Assembly (NCBI GenBank): GCA_036403235.1
Contig: DASWRI010000067.1
Location: 62,001-126,000, forward strand
Source of the DNA: JBGTFE01 sp036403235
GTDB lineage: Bacteria > Acidobacteriota > Blastocatellia > Pyrinomonadales > Pyrinomonadaceae
Length of the DNA: 64,000 nucleotides
Reading direction: 5' to 3'
A program made the translations under genes and the position numbers. Below the pieces are notes generated by a model. It worked only from the letters and a program-made list of their open reading frames with translations. It searched no databases and was not told the origin of the DNA. This document shows, piece after piece, positions 39,007 through 47,030 of the stretch (positions are counted from its first letter, which is position 1; every line of letters starts with the position of its first letter).

Positions 39007-40590
39007 ATGTATAAGCTGATGAAAGCCGAAACTGTCGTAAAACCCGCCGCCAAAATCGCCCGCGCCGAAAATCGCGTCCCGCGCTGGATTTTGCCGTCGG
39101 TCAAGCTCGCGATTTTCCTGCTCGACGCCGCACTTGCTTTTGCGTGTTTCACACTCGCTTTCGTCATGCGCGAAGGCTATGCGGTGTTTTCAAAAACCGG
39201 CTGGGGCGCGTCGCAGGAATTTATGCCGTATGCGGGCGTTTTGTTTTTCGTCGTCCTCGTACGGCTTTTGATGCTTTCTTATCAAAGAGTTTACCGCTTG
39301 CAGGGCGCGTTTTCCTACATCGCCGAATTTATCAAGATTTTTAAAGCCGTCGCGGTCGGCTCGCTCTTGACGATTGCTTTCACGTTTTTGTTTCGCGGCG
39401 GTTTTGCGTTTCGCGACTTTCCGTATTCGCGCGGCGTTTTCGCGCTCGATTTTGCACTGGCGCTCGTCGCTTTCACTGCGTTTCATCTCGGCCTGCGCTA
39501 TCTGCAGGCGATTGTCCGGCGGCGCGACATCAATCTGATTCCGACTTTAATTGTCGGTACAAACCGGGAAGCCGCGCAGACGATTCGCGAATTAAAAGAA
39601 CGGCGCGATTTGGGTTACCGTGTGATAGGAATTATTACCACGGAGGACACAGAGAATATTTTAGAAAAAACCTCTGTGTCCTCCATGGTAAAAAATTTTG
39701 AAGAAGTTTCGATTGTCGGGAATTTAAACAATCTGCCGGAAATAATTCGCGAGCTTGAAATTCAGGAAGTCATCATTACCGACAACAAAATTCCGAGCGA
39801 ATTATTGTTTGACGCAATGATGCAGCTCGGGCGACGACAAAAGGTCGAGTTTCGGCTCGCGCCTTCGCTTTTTAATTTTCTGCCGCAGAAAACGAGCGTC
39901 GAGCAAATCGGCGTTTTGCCGATGGTCAGGCTTTTCCGCGAGCCGCTTTCCGACGCCGAAAGATTCGTCAAACGCGCGTCCGACATCTTGATTTCCGCGC
40001 TCGCTTTGATTGCGCTTTCGCCCGTTTGGCTCTTGATTTCGATTTTAATTAAATTGGATTCGCGCGGCAAAATTCTTTTCCGGCAGGAACGAGTCGGGAT
40101 GGACGGGCGCAAATTTCTCTGCTACAAATTCCGCACGATGCGCGCCGATGCCGACGAAAATCTGCACCGCGAAGCGTATCGCAAAAATATCGAAGGCACG
40201 ATGGAAGCAAACGCCGGTGACAGCGAAAAACCCGTTTTCGGCAAAGTCAGAGACGACCCGCGCGTGACAAAAATCGGGAAATTTCTGCGCCGTTCGAGCA
40301 TCGATGAGCTGCCGCAGCTTTTAAATGTTCTCGTCGGCGATATGAGCGTCGTCGGCCCTCGCCCGCCGATTCCCTACGAAGTCGAAGAATACGACCTCCG
40401 GCATCGCAAGCGCCTCGACATGAAGCCCGGAATTACCGGCCTCTGGCAGGTTTCGGGCAGAAATCGCCTGACGTTCGAAGAAATGGTGCAGATTGACCTT
40501 TTTTATATCGAAAACTGGTCGCTGTGGCTCGATTTAAAGATAATTCTGCTCACGCTTCCCGCCGTTTTGCGCGGCGACGGGGCAAGATAA
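39007..40590 (+). CDS. WbaP-type polyprenyl glycosylphosphotransferase
   Basis: 527 residues from ATG 39007; upstream codons in the same frame are the complement of the GT4 gene. Four to five membrane helices (about 30-170), a Rossmann-like CoA_binding_3 domain (about 175-310) and a C-terminal sugar transferase domain with RFVKRASDILISALAL, KILFRQERVGMDGRKF, CYKFRTMRADA and the PGITGLWQVSGRN motif. It loads the first sugar phosphate onto undecaprenyl phosphate for exopolysaccharide. Unusual: the loop TTEDTENILEKTSVSSMV (about 213-230) is encoded by a CACAGAG-family hairpin inserted in frame. Confidence 0.9.
   Translation: MYKLMKAETVVKPAAKIARAENRVPRWILPSVKLAIFLLDAALAFACFTLAFVMREGYAVFSKTGWGASQEFMPYAGVLFFVVLVRLLMLSYQRVYRLQGAFSYIAEFIKIFKAVAVGSLLTIAFTFLFRGGFAFRDFPYSRGVFALDFALALVAFTAFHLGLRYLQAIVRRRDINLIPTLIVGTNREAAQTIRELKERRDLGYRVIGIITTEDTENILEKTSVSSMVKNFEEVSIVGNLNNLPEIIRELEIQEVIITDNKIPSELLFDAMMQLGRRQKVEFRLAPSLFNFLPQKTSVEQIGVLPMVRLFREPLSDAERFVKRASDILISALALIALSPVWLLISILIKLDSRGKILFRQERVGMDGRKFLCYKFRTMRADADENLHREAYRKNIEGTMEANAGDSEKPVFGKVRDDPRVTKIGKFLRRSSIDELPQLLNVLVGDMSVVGPRPPIPYEVEEYDLRHRKRLDMKPGITGLWQVSGRNRLTFEEMVQIDLFYIENWSLWLDLKIILLTLPAVLRGDGAR
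39634..39691. repeat. CACAGAG-family hairpin inside a coding sequence
   Basis: TTACCACGGAGGACACAGAG (39635-39654) and CTCTGTGTCCTCCATGGTAA (39672-39691) pair over 20 bp with one mismatch around a 17-nt loop. It is in frame within the WbaP-type gene and adds no stop codon. Confidence 0.9.
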
Positions 40591-40607
40591 CAATTGCAAA
40601 AGGACGA

Positions 40608-40718
40608 TTCAAACAGGATGGACGGGGTGAACCGGATATTTGTTTGTTAATTTCAGAATTTGAGTTTTATTTTAAACTTAGCGAATAAAAAAGTTTCCAT
40701 CCTGTCTATCCTGTTGAA
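40608..40718. repeat. Intergenic inverted repeat before prmC
   Basis: TTCAAACAGGATGGAC (40608-40623) pairs with GTCTATCCTGTTGAA (40704-40718, one gap and one mismatch); CAGGAT/ATCCTG words repeat in each arm. The loop of about 80 nt is AT-rich. Confidence 0.7.
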
Positions 40719-40753
40719 CTCCCTTTTAATCATTTTCACGACTATTTTATTTG

Positions 40754-41605
40754 ATGAAAATTTCCGAGATTCTCAAAAGCGCAACCGACATTCTGCAATC
40801 GAGCGGAATTTTAGACGCGCGTCGCGAAGCCGCTTCGCTTTTAACTTTCGCGCTCGAAAAAGATAAAACTTTTCTTATCGCGCACTCGGAATACGAGCTT
40901 TCGGTCGCGGAAGAATCGCATTTTCTGGAATTTTTGCGCCGCCGCGCGAGGCGTGAGCCTTTGCAATATATCACCGGACGACAGGAATTTTTCGGGCTTG
41001 ATTTTGCAGTTTCGCCGGACGTTTTGATTCCCCGCCCGGAGACTGAATTGATTGTCGAAAACGCGATTGAGATTTTGCGGGGAAAAACGGACGCATTTTT
41101 TTGCGAAGTCGGCGTCGGTTCGGGATGCATCTCGATTTCGATTTTGCACGAAACGAAAACGGCGCGCGCCGTCGGGCTCGACGTTTCCCAAAAGGCTCTG
41201 CAAATAGCGGCGAAAAACGCCGAAAAAAATAATGTCGCGGAACGATTAAAGCTCGCGATTTCCGATGTTTTCGGCGTTTTACAAAACGAGCGGTTTGATT
41301 TAATCGTTTCAAATCCGCCGTATATCGCGAGCGAGGATTTTGCATCGCTGCAAGCGGAAGTTCGCGATTTCGAGCCGCGTTTTGCTCTGACCGACGATAA
41401 GGACGGACTTTCGATTATCGAAAAAATCGTTCGCCGCGCGCCGGAATTTCTAAAACCGAGCGGATTTCTTTTGCTTGAAATCGGTTTTAATCAAGCCGAA
41501 AAGGTGAGCAAAATGTTTTCGCCCGAAATCTGGCAGACGTTTGAGATTTTGCCCGATTTGCAGGGCATTCCGCGAACGGTAAAAGCCCGGAAAAGTAAAA
41601 AGTAA
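40754..41605 (+). CDS. prmC: Release factor glutamine methyltransferase
   Basis: 283 residues from ATG 40754 (a TTG is directly upstream). The N-terminal helical domain is followed by the SAM-binding core with RREPLQYITGRQEFFGLDF, LIPRPETELIVE, CEVGVGSGCISISI and the catalytic VSNPPYIAS. It methylates the GGQ glutamine of peptide release factors. The last four codons and the stop (KSKK, TAA) are formed by the first units of an intergenic repeat (41590-41680), showing that the repeat has grown into the gene end. Confidence 0.92.
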   Translation: MKISEILKSATDILQSSGILDARREAASLLTFALEKDKTFLIAHSEYELSVAEESHFLEFLRRRARREPLQYITGRQEFFGLDFAVSPDVLIPRPETELIVENAIEILRGKTDAFFCEVGVGSGCISISILHETKTARAVGLDVSQKALQIAAKNAEKNNVAERLKLAISDVFGVLQNERFDLIVSNPPYIASEDFASLQAEVRDFEPRFALTDDKDGLSIIEKIVRRAPEFLKPSGFLLLEIGFNQAEKVSKMFSPEIWQTFEILPDLQGIPRTVKARKSKK

Positions 41606-41680
41606 AAAGGCAAAAGGCAAAAATGAAGAAGAGCTTGTTTTCACTTTTTACTTTTTACTTTTTACTTTTTACTTTATAAA
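41590..41680. repeat. Inverted repeat overlapping the prmC stop codon
   Basis: AAAAGTAAAAAGTAAAAAGG (from 41591) is the inverse of a fourfold ACTTTTT tract (41643-41680). The prmC stop codon lies inside the left arm. Confidence 0.8.
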
Positions 41681-41755
41681 TTTTCTGTTATATTCAATGT
41701 ATCGAAAAGTTTAGAAATTTTTATCAGAGAAATTTTTGTATTTTAGGAGACGATT

Positions 41756-42211
41756 ATGAGAGAAGAATACGACAGAGAAGAAACGGGCGCGACAACTAAA
41801 TTAACTTATTTGCTTATCGGCGGCGGCATCGGCGCTATCCTGGCGTTGCTTTTTGCGCCGAAATCGGGTGAAGAGCTGCGCGGCGATATTGCCGACGTAA
41901 CGCGCAAAGGCATTGAAAAAGGCAAAGAAACGGCGGCGATAGTCGGCGAGCGCGCCGGCGAATATTACGAAGTGACGCGCGACAAAGCGGGCGAGCTTTA
42001 TCAGGCCGGACGTGAAAAGGCGACCGAGCTGACCGGAAAAGCGAGAGAAGCAGTCGCTTCGACGGCCAATCCTTTTTCAGCCGCCATCGAAGCCGGAAAA
42101 GATGCTTATTCGGAAGAAAAACGGCGCAACGAGTCGAAAGCGATTACCGAAGGCCGCCCGACTTATCCGGTAAAAGACAAAGACAATTCGGAAACTGAAG
42201 GCGAAGGTTAG
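41756..42211 (+). CDS. YtxH-like membrane protein
   Basis: 151 residues. An N-terminal membrane helix with the YtxH signature LIGGGIGAILALLFAPKSGEELR (about 21-43, shown here only by its ends) is followed by a long Ala/Lys/Glu-rich amphipathic helix with repeats such as EYYEVTRDKAGELYQAGREK. YtxH proteins are general-stress membrane proteins of unknown mechanism. The ribosome site TAGGAG precedes the ATG. It ends 2 nt before the next gene, forming a two-gene operon. Confidence 0.8.
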   Translation: MREEYDREETGATTKLTYLLIGGGIGAILALLFAPKSGEELRGDIADVTRKGIEKGKETAAIVGERAGEYYEVTRDKAGELYQAGREKATELTGKAREAVASTANPFSAAIEAGKDAYSEEKRRNESKAITEGRPTYPVKDKDNSETEGEG

Positions 42212-42213
42212 AA

Positions 42214-42753
42214 ATGAATGCGAACGAACCACAATTTTGGATGATGATTGCGTCAATCGTTATCGCCGTTTGCTTTATCGTGATGGCGATTGCGCTGGTC
42301 GTCATCGCCTTTATCATCAAAAGAGTCGTCGCGACGGTTAACGAGACAAAGGAAAAGGTCGAGCCTTTGATTGATAAAGTGACGGCCATCAGCGAGCAGG
42401 GCAAGCTGATATCGGTGCAGTTTACCGAAATTTCCGCAAATCTGGTGACGACGACCAGACATTTTTCCGAATCGGCCGAGCTTATCAAGCAGGAAGTCGC
42501 CGAGCTGAAACAACTCGTCGGAGAGACGGCCGTCGAAGCCAAAGATAAAGTCGCTCTGGTCAGCCGGACGATTGACCGGACGCAGCTCCAGGTCGTTTCG
42601 ACGACCGACTTTATACAGGAAAAAGTGGTCGAGCCGGCGCGCGAAATCGCGGCGATTATGGCCGGCGTGCGCAAAGGTCTGGAAGTTTTGTTCGCGCCTT
42701 CGCCGAAACAAATCGACCGCGCTTATGCCGATGACGAAATGTTTATCGGATAA
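42214..42753 (+). CDS. DUF948-like membrane coiled-coil protein
   Basis: 179 residues: one N-terminal membrane helix (about 9-37) followed by a long coiled coil (about 38-150) with TVNETKEKVEPLIDKV-type heptads, as in DUF948 proteins that often accompany YtxH genes. A basic-acidic tail ends the protein. The 2-nt gap to the YtxH gene and a shared terminator indicate one operon. Function unknown; an envelope stress role is inferred from the pairing. Confidence 0.7.
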   Translation: MNANEPQFWMMIASIVIAVCFIVMAIALVVIAFIIKRVVATVNETKEKVEPLIDKVTAISEQGKLISVQFTEISANLVTTTRHFSESAELIKQEVAELKQLVGETAVEAKDKVALVSRTIDRTQLQVVSTTDFIQEKVVEPAREIAAIMAGVRKGLEVLFAPSPKQIDRAYADDEMFIG

Positions 42754-42773
42754 ATTTTACCGGCGATTTTAAA

Positions 42774-42811
42774 TAAAAAAAGTGCGCGAGAAATTTCCCG
42801 CGCACTTTTTT
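42774..42811. terminator. Bidirectional rho-independent terminator
   Basis: AAAAAAAGTGCGCG pairs with CGCGCACTTTTTT around GAGAAATTTCC (which itself is self-complementary). It separates the convergent DUF948-like and Spy-like genes. Confidence 0.9.
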
Positions 42812-42831
42812 CCTTTGAAGAATAAAGAAAT

Positions 42832-43374
42832 TTAGTTCGTGTCATCATCATCGTCGTCTTTTTCATTGCTTTTCTGATTCTGACGGTTTTGTTTGCGTTC
42901 TTCACGCTTTTGCTTCCATTCTTCTTTCTGTTTTTCGAGCTGCGCTTTTTGTTCGGTCGTCAAAATTGCCAGGATTTGGCTTCTGACCTGCTCGCCTTTT
43001 TGTTTTTGCTGCTCGCGGAAAGCCTTGAGCTGGGTTTCCTGTTCGGCGGTGATGGTGCCGTTGCGTTTGGCTTCCATCAGCGGGCGAATCGCTTCAAAAG
43101 AGCTTTTGTCGGGCTTGTTGGCTTCCAAAATGGTGTGGATTTGTTCTTTCTGGGCGTCGGTCAAATTTAATTTCTCGAATCCGCGCATCATACCGCCGCG
43201 GCGTCCGCCTTCGCGATTGCCAAAACCGCCGCGACGCTCACGACGCTCCTGTTTTTGAGTGGAATCCTGCTGCGATTTGTCAGCACTGGTGTCCTGCGCC
43301 GAAACAAAAGTGGTGAATGTGACGACGGCAAAGGCAGAGACGATTCCCGAAATAATTTTTCGTTTTAGTGACAT
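42832..43374 (-). CDS. Spy/CpxP-like periplasmic protein
   Basis: 180 residues from ATG 43374, chosen because AGAGG lies 6-10 nt upstream and a signal peptide (LKRKIISGIVSAFAVVTFTT...VSAQ) then starts correctly. The mature part has an Arg/Gly-rich stretch (about 45-60) and two LTxxQ-type motifs, LNLTDAQKEQ (about 65) and ILTTEQKAQL (about 133), the hallmark of Spy/CpxP proteins that act as ATP-independent periplasmic chaperones. The C-terminus is a Lys/Arg/Asn-rich helix ending in a run of six Asp. It is divergent from dxs. Confidence 0.75.
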   Translation of the reverse strand: MSLKRKIISGIVSAFAVVTFTTFVSAQDTSADKSQQDSTQKQERRERRGGFGNREGGRRGGMMRGFEKLNLTDAQKEQIHTILEANKPDKSSFEAIRPLMEAKRNGTITAEQETQLKAFREQQKQKGEQVRSQILAILTTEQKAQLEKQKEEWKQKREERKQNRQNQKSNEKDDDDDDTN

Positions 43375-43489
43375 TTTTTTACCTCTATAAAATTTATAAT
43401 GTGTCCAGCTTTCGCTTTTCACATCGTTTGACGCGCGAAATTATAATTTGGTCTAAAGTTTTTTGGTAAAGAATTGTAAAGCCTACAAA

Positions 43490-43555
43490 GTTTCGGGTTT
43501 CAGGTCTCAAGTTCCAGGTTAAATAACCTGCAACCCGAAACTTGAAACCTGAAAC
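43490..43555. repeat. Intergenic inverted repeat before dxs
   Basis: GTTTCGGGTTTCAGGT (from 43490) plus CAAGTTCCAGGTT (to 43520) is mirrored by AACCTG...GAAACTTGAAACCTGAAAC (43525-43555). The arms are tandem runs of the word GTTTCAGGT, so several pairing registers are possible. Confidence 0.8.
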
Positions 43556-43567
43556 TCTCTTTTTCAT

Positions 43568-43596
43568 TTAACATTTGCTTTCAAACGGGCTAAAAT
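43568..43596 (+). promoter_or_regulatory. Promoter of dxs
   Basis: TTAACA (43568-43573), 17 bp, TAAAAT (43591-43596). It starts 13 nt after the inverted repeat and lies 37 nt before the dxs ATG. Confidence 0.45.
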
Positions 43597-43632
43597 GCGA
43601 AATTTGTAGTTAAGGAAATGTACTTAAATTAA

Positions 43633-45561
43633 ATGAGATTTTTATCCGAAATAAATTCGCCCGCAGATTTACGCCAACTGAAAATAGAAGATTTGCAGGA
43701 AGTCGCCGACGAAGTTCGCGCGTTTATGCTCGAAACCTGCTCGCGCGTCGGCGGGCACACGGGCGCAAGTCTCGGCGCGGTCGAGCTGGCCGTGGCGATG
43801 CATTACGTTTTCGATACGCCGAACGACAAACTGGTCTGGGACGTCGGACATCAGGCCTATGCGCATAAAATCCTGACCGGACGCCGCGATAAATTACACA
43901 CCATCAAGCAATACGGCGGGCTTTCCGGATTCTTGCGGCGCGACGAATCCGAATACGACACGTTCGGCGCGGGACACGCTTCGACATCGATTTCCGCCGC
44001 GCTCGGAATGGCCGTCGCGCGCGATACAAAAGGCGAAGATTTTCATGTCTGCACGCTCATCGGCGATTCGAGCCTGGCGGGCGGGATGGCGATGGAAGCG
44101 ATAAATCAGGCCGGACATTTGAAAACCCGTCTGATTGTTCTCTTAAACGATAACGAAATGTCGATTGCTCCGGCGGTCGGCGCGCTCAGCCGATATTTAA
44201 ATCGCATCAAGGAAGCGCAGAGCTACCAGCATCTGAAAGAAGAAATCGGCGACGCGCTCGAATCGGTTCCGCATTTCGGCGAGCGTCTGCGCCGCGCGGC
44301 AAAATCGGTCAAAGACGCCATCGCCGCGGCGGTTTTGCCCGGCGCTCTGGTCAATGAGCTCGGCTTTAAATATATCGGCTATGTTGACGGGCACAACGTT
44401 CCGATGCTCGTCCGCGCTTTGGAAGAAGCGAAAAAAGTCGATGACGGCCCGGTTATCGTTCACGCTTTGACGACGAAAGGCAAAGGCTTTCCGAACCCGG
44501 AGAAAAATTATTACGCGTATCACGCGACCGGCCCGTTTGATTTGAAAACCGGCGCGTTTCCGCAATCTAAAAGCCAGGCCGCGCCGCAGTACACAAAAGT
44601 TTTCGGCGACGCGATGTGCGAGCTAATGGCGAACGACGAGAAAATCGTCGCTCTGACGGCCGCGATGCCGGACGGAACGGGCGTCGATAAAATTCTGGAG
44701 AAATTTCCCGAGCGCGCGTTCGACGTCGGCATCGCCGAGCAGCACGCCGTCACGTTTTGCGCCGGAATGGCCTGCGAAGGCTTAAAACCCGTCGCCGCCA
44801 TTTATTCGACGTTCCTTCAGCGCGGCTTTGACCAGATTATCCATGACGTCTGTCTGCAAAACTTAAACGTCACGTTTGCGATGGACAGGGCCGGAATCGT
44901 CGGCGCTGACGGCCCGACGCATCACGGACTTCTCGATATCGCATATTTGCGCGGCTATCCGAACATCGTTTTGATGTCACCGAAAGACGAGGCCGAGCTC
45001 CGCGATATGATTTTGACGGCGGTTGAACACCCCACGCCCGCCGCGATTCGATACCCGCGCGGAAACGGTCACGGCGTCGATATTTCCGAACCCGCGAAAC
45101 AAATCGAAATCGGAAAAGCGGAAATTTTGCGCGACGGCGGCGAGATTGCTGTCTTAGCTTACGGCTCGATGGTTTATCCCGCGGCGGAAGCGGCGGAAAA
45201 TCTGGCAAAAGACGGCATCGAAGCAACCGTAATCAATGCTCGCTTCGTCAAACCGCTTGACGCCGAATTGATTCTCGCGCTCGCGCAGTCAAAGCGCTTC
45301 ATCGTCACGGTCGAAGAAGCGTATCTCGCGGGCGGTTTCGGCTCGGCCGTAATGGAGCTTTTGGAAGAAAACAGTCTGCTTGATAAAGTAAAAGTCGTGA
45401 GGATGGGCGTTCCGGACAGAATCATAACGCACGGCGACCCGAAAATTCTGCTCGCCAAATACGGCTTGGACGCGGACGGAATCTATACGCGAGTCAAGGA
45501 AACGCTCGAAATTTTAGAAGAACGCCGGACGGATAAGAAACGGCTGAAAATTGTAAGATAA
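43633..45561 (+). CDS. dxs: 1-deoxy-D-xylulose-5-phosphate synthase
   Basis: 642 residues. Family parts include VWDVGHQAYAHKILTGRRD near 75, GAGHASTSISAALGMA, the thiamine diphosphate motif GDSSLAGGMAMEAINQAG...NDNEMS (about 140-178), the transketolase pyrimidine domain with FDVGIAEQHAVTFCAGMA near 365 and the C-terminal transketolase domain. It makes DXP from pyruvate and glyceraldehyde-3-phosphate, the entry step of the MEP isoprenoid pathway. A weak AAGGAA site precedes the ATG. Confidence 0.95.
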   Translation: MRFLSEINSPADLRQLKIEDLQEVADEVRAFMLETCSRVGGHTGASLGAVELAVAMHYVFDTPNDKLVWDVGHQAYAHKILTGRRDKLHTIKQYGGLSGFLRRDESEYDTFGAGHASTSISAALGMAVARDTKGEDFHVCTLIGDSSLAGGMAMEAINQAGHLKTRLIVLLNDNEMSIAPAVGALSRYLNRIKEAQSYQHLKEEIGDALESVPHFGERLRRAAKSVKDAIAAAVLPGALVNELGFKYIGYVDGHNVPMLVRALEEAKKVDDGPVIVHALTTKGKGFPNPEKNYYAYHATGPFDLKTGAFPQSKSQAAPQYTKVFGDAMCELMANDEKIVALTAAMPDGTGVDKILEKFPERAFDVGIAEQHAVTFCAGMACEGLKPVAAIYSTFLQRGFDQIIHDVCLQNLNVTFAMDRAGIVGADGPTHHGLLDIAYLRGYPNIVLMSPKDEAELRDMILTAVEHPTPAAIRYPRGNGHGVDISEPAKQIEIGKAEILRDGGEIAVLAYGSMVYPAAEAAENLAKDGIEATVINARFVKPLDAELILALAQSKRFIVTVEEAYLAGGFGSAVMELLEENSLLDKVKVVRMGVPDRIITHGDPKILLAKYGLDADGIYTRVKETLEILEERRTDKKRLKIVR

Positions 45562-45562
45562 T

Positions 45563-45634
45563 GATAAGTGCAAAGTGGTAAGCGCAAAGTGTTTTGCTTT
45601 CATTTACCACTTATCACTTACCGTTTACCACTGA
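45563..45634. repeat. Inverted repeat filling the dxs-dsbA gap
   Basis: GATAAGTGCAAAGTGGTAAG in the left arm and ACCACTTATCACTTACCGTT in the right arm are approximate inverses built from the words AAGTGGTAA and TTACCACTT. It begins next to the dxs stop and ends 4 nt before the next ATG. Confidence 0.8.
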
Positions 45635-45638
45635 AAAA

Positions 45639-46424
45639 ATGAAGAATCAACCAAAGAAAAACAGTGCCACTCCGCTTATAATCATCGGATTGGTTTTGAT
45701 TATAGCAATCGGAGGCGGTTTCTGGTTTTACAAATCGTCAACCGCGCCAATAACCGGGGTAAAACCTTCGCCGGGAAAGAAAACGCCTGAAAATCCGGTA
45801 AAGAGCACCGACGCGCTTGGCGCGCAGCCGCCGCATATGCTCGGCTCGCCGACGGCGGCCGTGACGATTGAGGAATTTGCCGATTTTCAATGCCCGCAGT
45901 GCGCCGCCAAATACCCGATGGCAAAGGAAATTATTTCCGCCTACGGCAATCGCATAAAGTTTATTTACCGCAATAATCCGCTCGCCATTCCGGCGCACGA
46001 TAAGGCATACAGCGCCGCTGTCGCCGCCGAAGCCGCCGGACTGCAGGACGAAAGCAAATTCTGGGCGATGGAAAATCAGCTTTTCACCAACCAGTCAAGC
46101 TGGACGGCCGCAACGGATTTTCCGAAAATTCTCGAAGATTACGCGCAGAAAATCGGTCTCGACGTCGAAAGATTTAAAAACGACATGGCCGGGATTGTCG
46201 CGAAAAATCGCGTCGATGCAGACCTCCAGCGCGGTCGCGGACTTGGCGTAAATTCAACGCCGAGCTTTTTTATCAACGGCAAGGCGATTCCCTTCGAGCA
46301 AGTCGAAATTACGATGATGCGCCAGATAATCGACGCCGAATTGCTGAAAGCGCAGTCGGGCAGTACGACGAATCAACCCGCTCCGGCAAACGGCGCGACT
46401 AACACGAATACGACAAATAAATGA
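45639..46424 (+). CDS. Membrane-anchored DsbA-like thioredoxin-fold protein
   Basis: 261 residues from ATG 45639; codons further upstream in frame lie within the repeat. A single N-terminal membrane helix (about 12-30), a Pro-rich linker, then a DsbA/DSBA-like thioredoxin domain with the redox pair CPQC at 85-88 (ADFQCPQCAAKYP) and the cis-proline loop NSTPSFFING near 205. It introduces disulfides into exported proteins. Its stop overlaps the VKOR start by 4 nt, and VKOR-type proteins reoxidise such DsbA partners, so the two form a complete disulfide-forming module. Confidence 0.88.
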   Translation: MKNQPKKNSATPLIIIGLVLIIAIGGGFWFYKSSTAPITGVKPSPGKKTPENPVKSTDALGAQPPHMLGSPTAAVTIEEFADFQCPQCAAKYPMAKEIISAYGNRIKFIYRNNPLAIPAHDKAYSAAVAAEAAGLQDESKFWAMENQLFTNQSSWTAATDFPKILEDYAQKIGLDVERFKNDMAGIVAKNRVDADLQRGRGLGVNSTPSFFINGKAIPFEQVEITMMRQIIDAELLKAQSGSTTNQPAPANGATNTNTTNK

Positions 46425-46879
46425 GCGATTCGGAAATTATCAATCAGGAATTAGACGACGCGCCAGCGCCGAAGCTCCCGATGGCGGCGGCGCTGGTCGC
46501 GCTCTGCGGTCTGGCCGATGCGGTTTACCTGACGATTCATCACTACGCGGCCGAGCCTGTGCCGTGCGGCGAGGCGTTTGACTGCGCGTCCGTTTTGACC
46601 AGCCCGTATGCCGAAATCGCGGGCATTCCGCTCGCCGTTTTCGGCGCGCTGGCTTATTTCGTCGCTTTTTCTCTGGCGATTCTGGCGATTTTCGGAAACC
46701 GCGCGACCTGGAAACTTTTCGGTATCCAAGTCGTGCTGATGGCGCTTTTCACGTTTTGGCTTTTATATCTTCAAGCCTTTGTTCTCAAAGCCTTCTGCCA
46801 GTATTGCCTGATTTCCGCCGCCGTCACTCTGACGCTCTTAATTATCGCGCTCGCCTCAAAATTCTGGCGTTCGAAATAA
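46421..46879 (+). CDS. VKOR-family disulfide oxidoreductase
   Basis: 152 residues with four membrane helices. It carries the loop cysteines in PVPCGEAFDCASVL (about 44 and 50), the conserved serine-containing loop, and the redox-active CQYC near 127 in the last helix pair. Bacterial VKOR takes electrons from DsbA and passes them to quinone. Translationally coupled to the DsbA-like gene by an ATGA overlap. It replaces DsbB, as in many Acidobacteriota, Actinobacteria and cyanobacteria. Confidence 0.9.
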   Translation: MSDSEIINQELDDAPAPKLPMAAALVALCGLADAVYLTIHHYAAEPVPCGEAFDCASVLTSPYAEIAGIPLAVFGALAYFVAFSLAILAIFGNRATWKLFGIQVVLMALFTFWLLYLQAFVLKAFCQYCLISAAVTLTLLIIALASKFWRSK

Positions 46880-47030
46880 ATATAAAATCCGCTTTTGAAA
46901 CCGTTTTCTGATTTTCAACGAATAAGTTAATAGAAAGCCGGGCCGCAACTTTGCGGCTCGGCACTTGGCAAAACGCGTGTGAATAGAGTAGCTTAAAGCT
47001 AGTTTCCAAAATCTTTCAGGAAAAATAATT

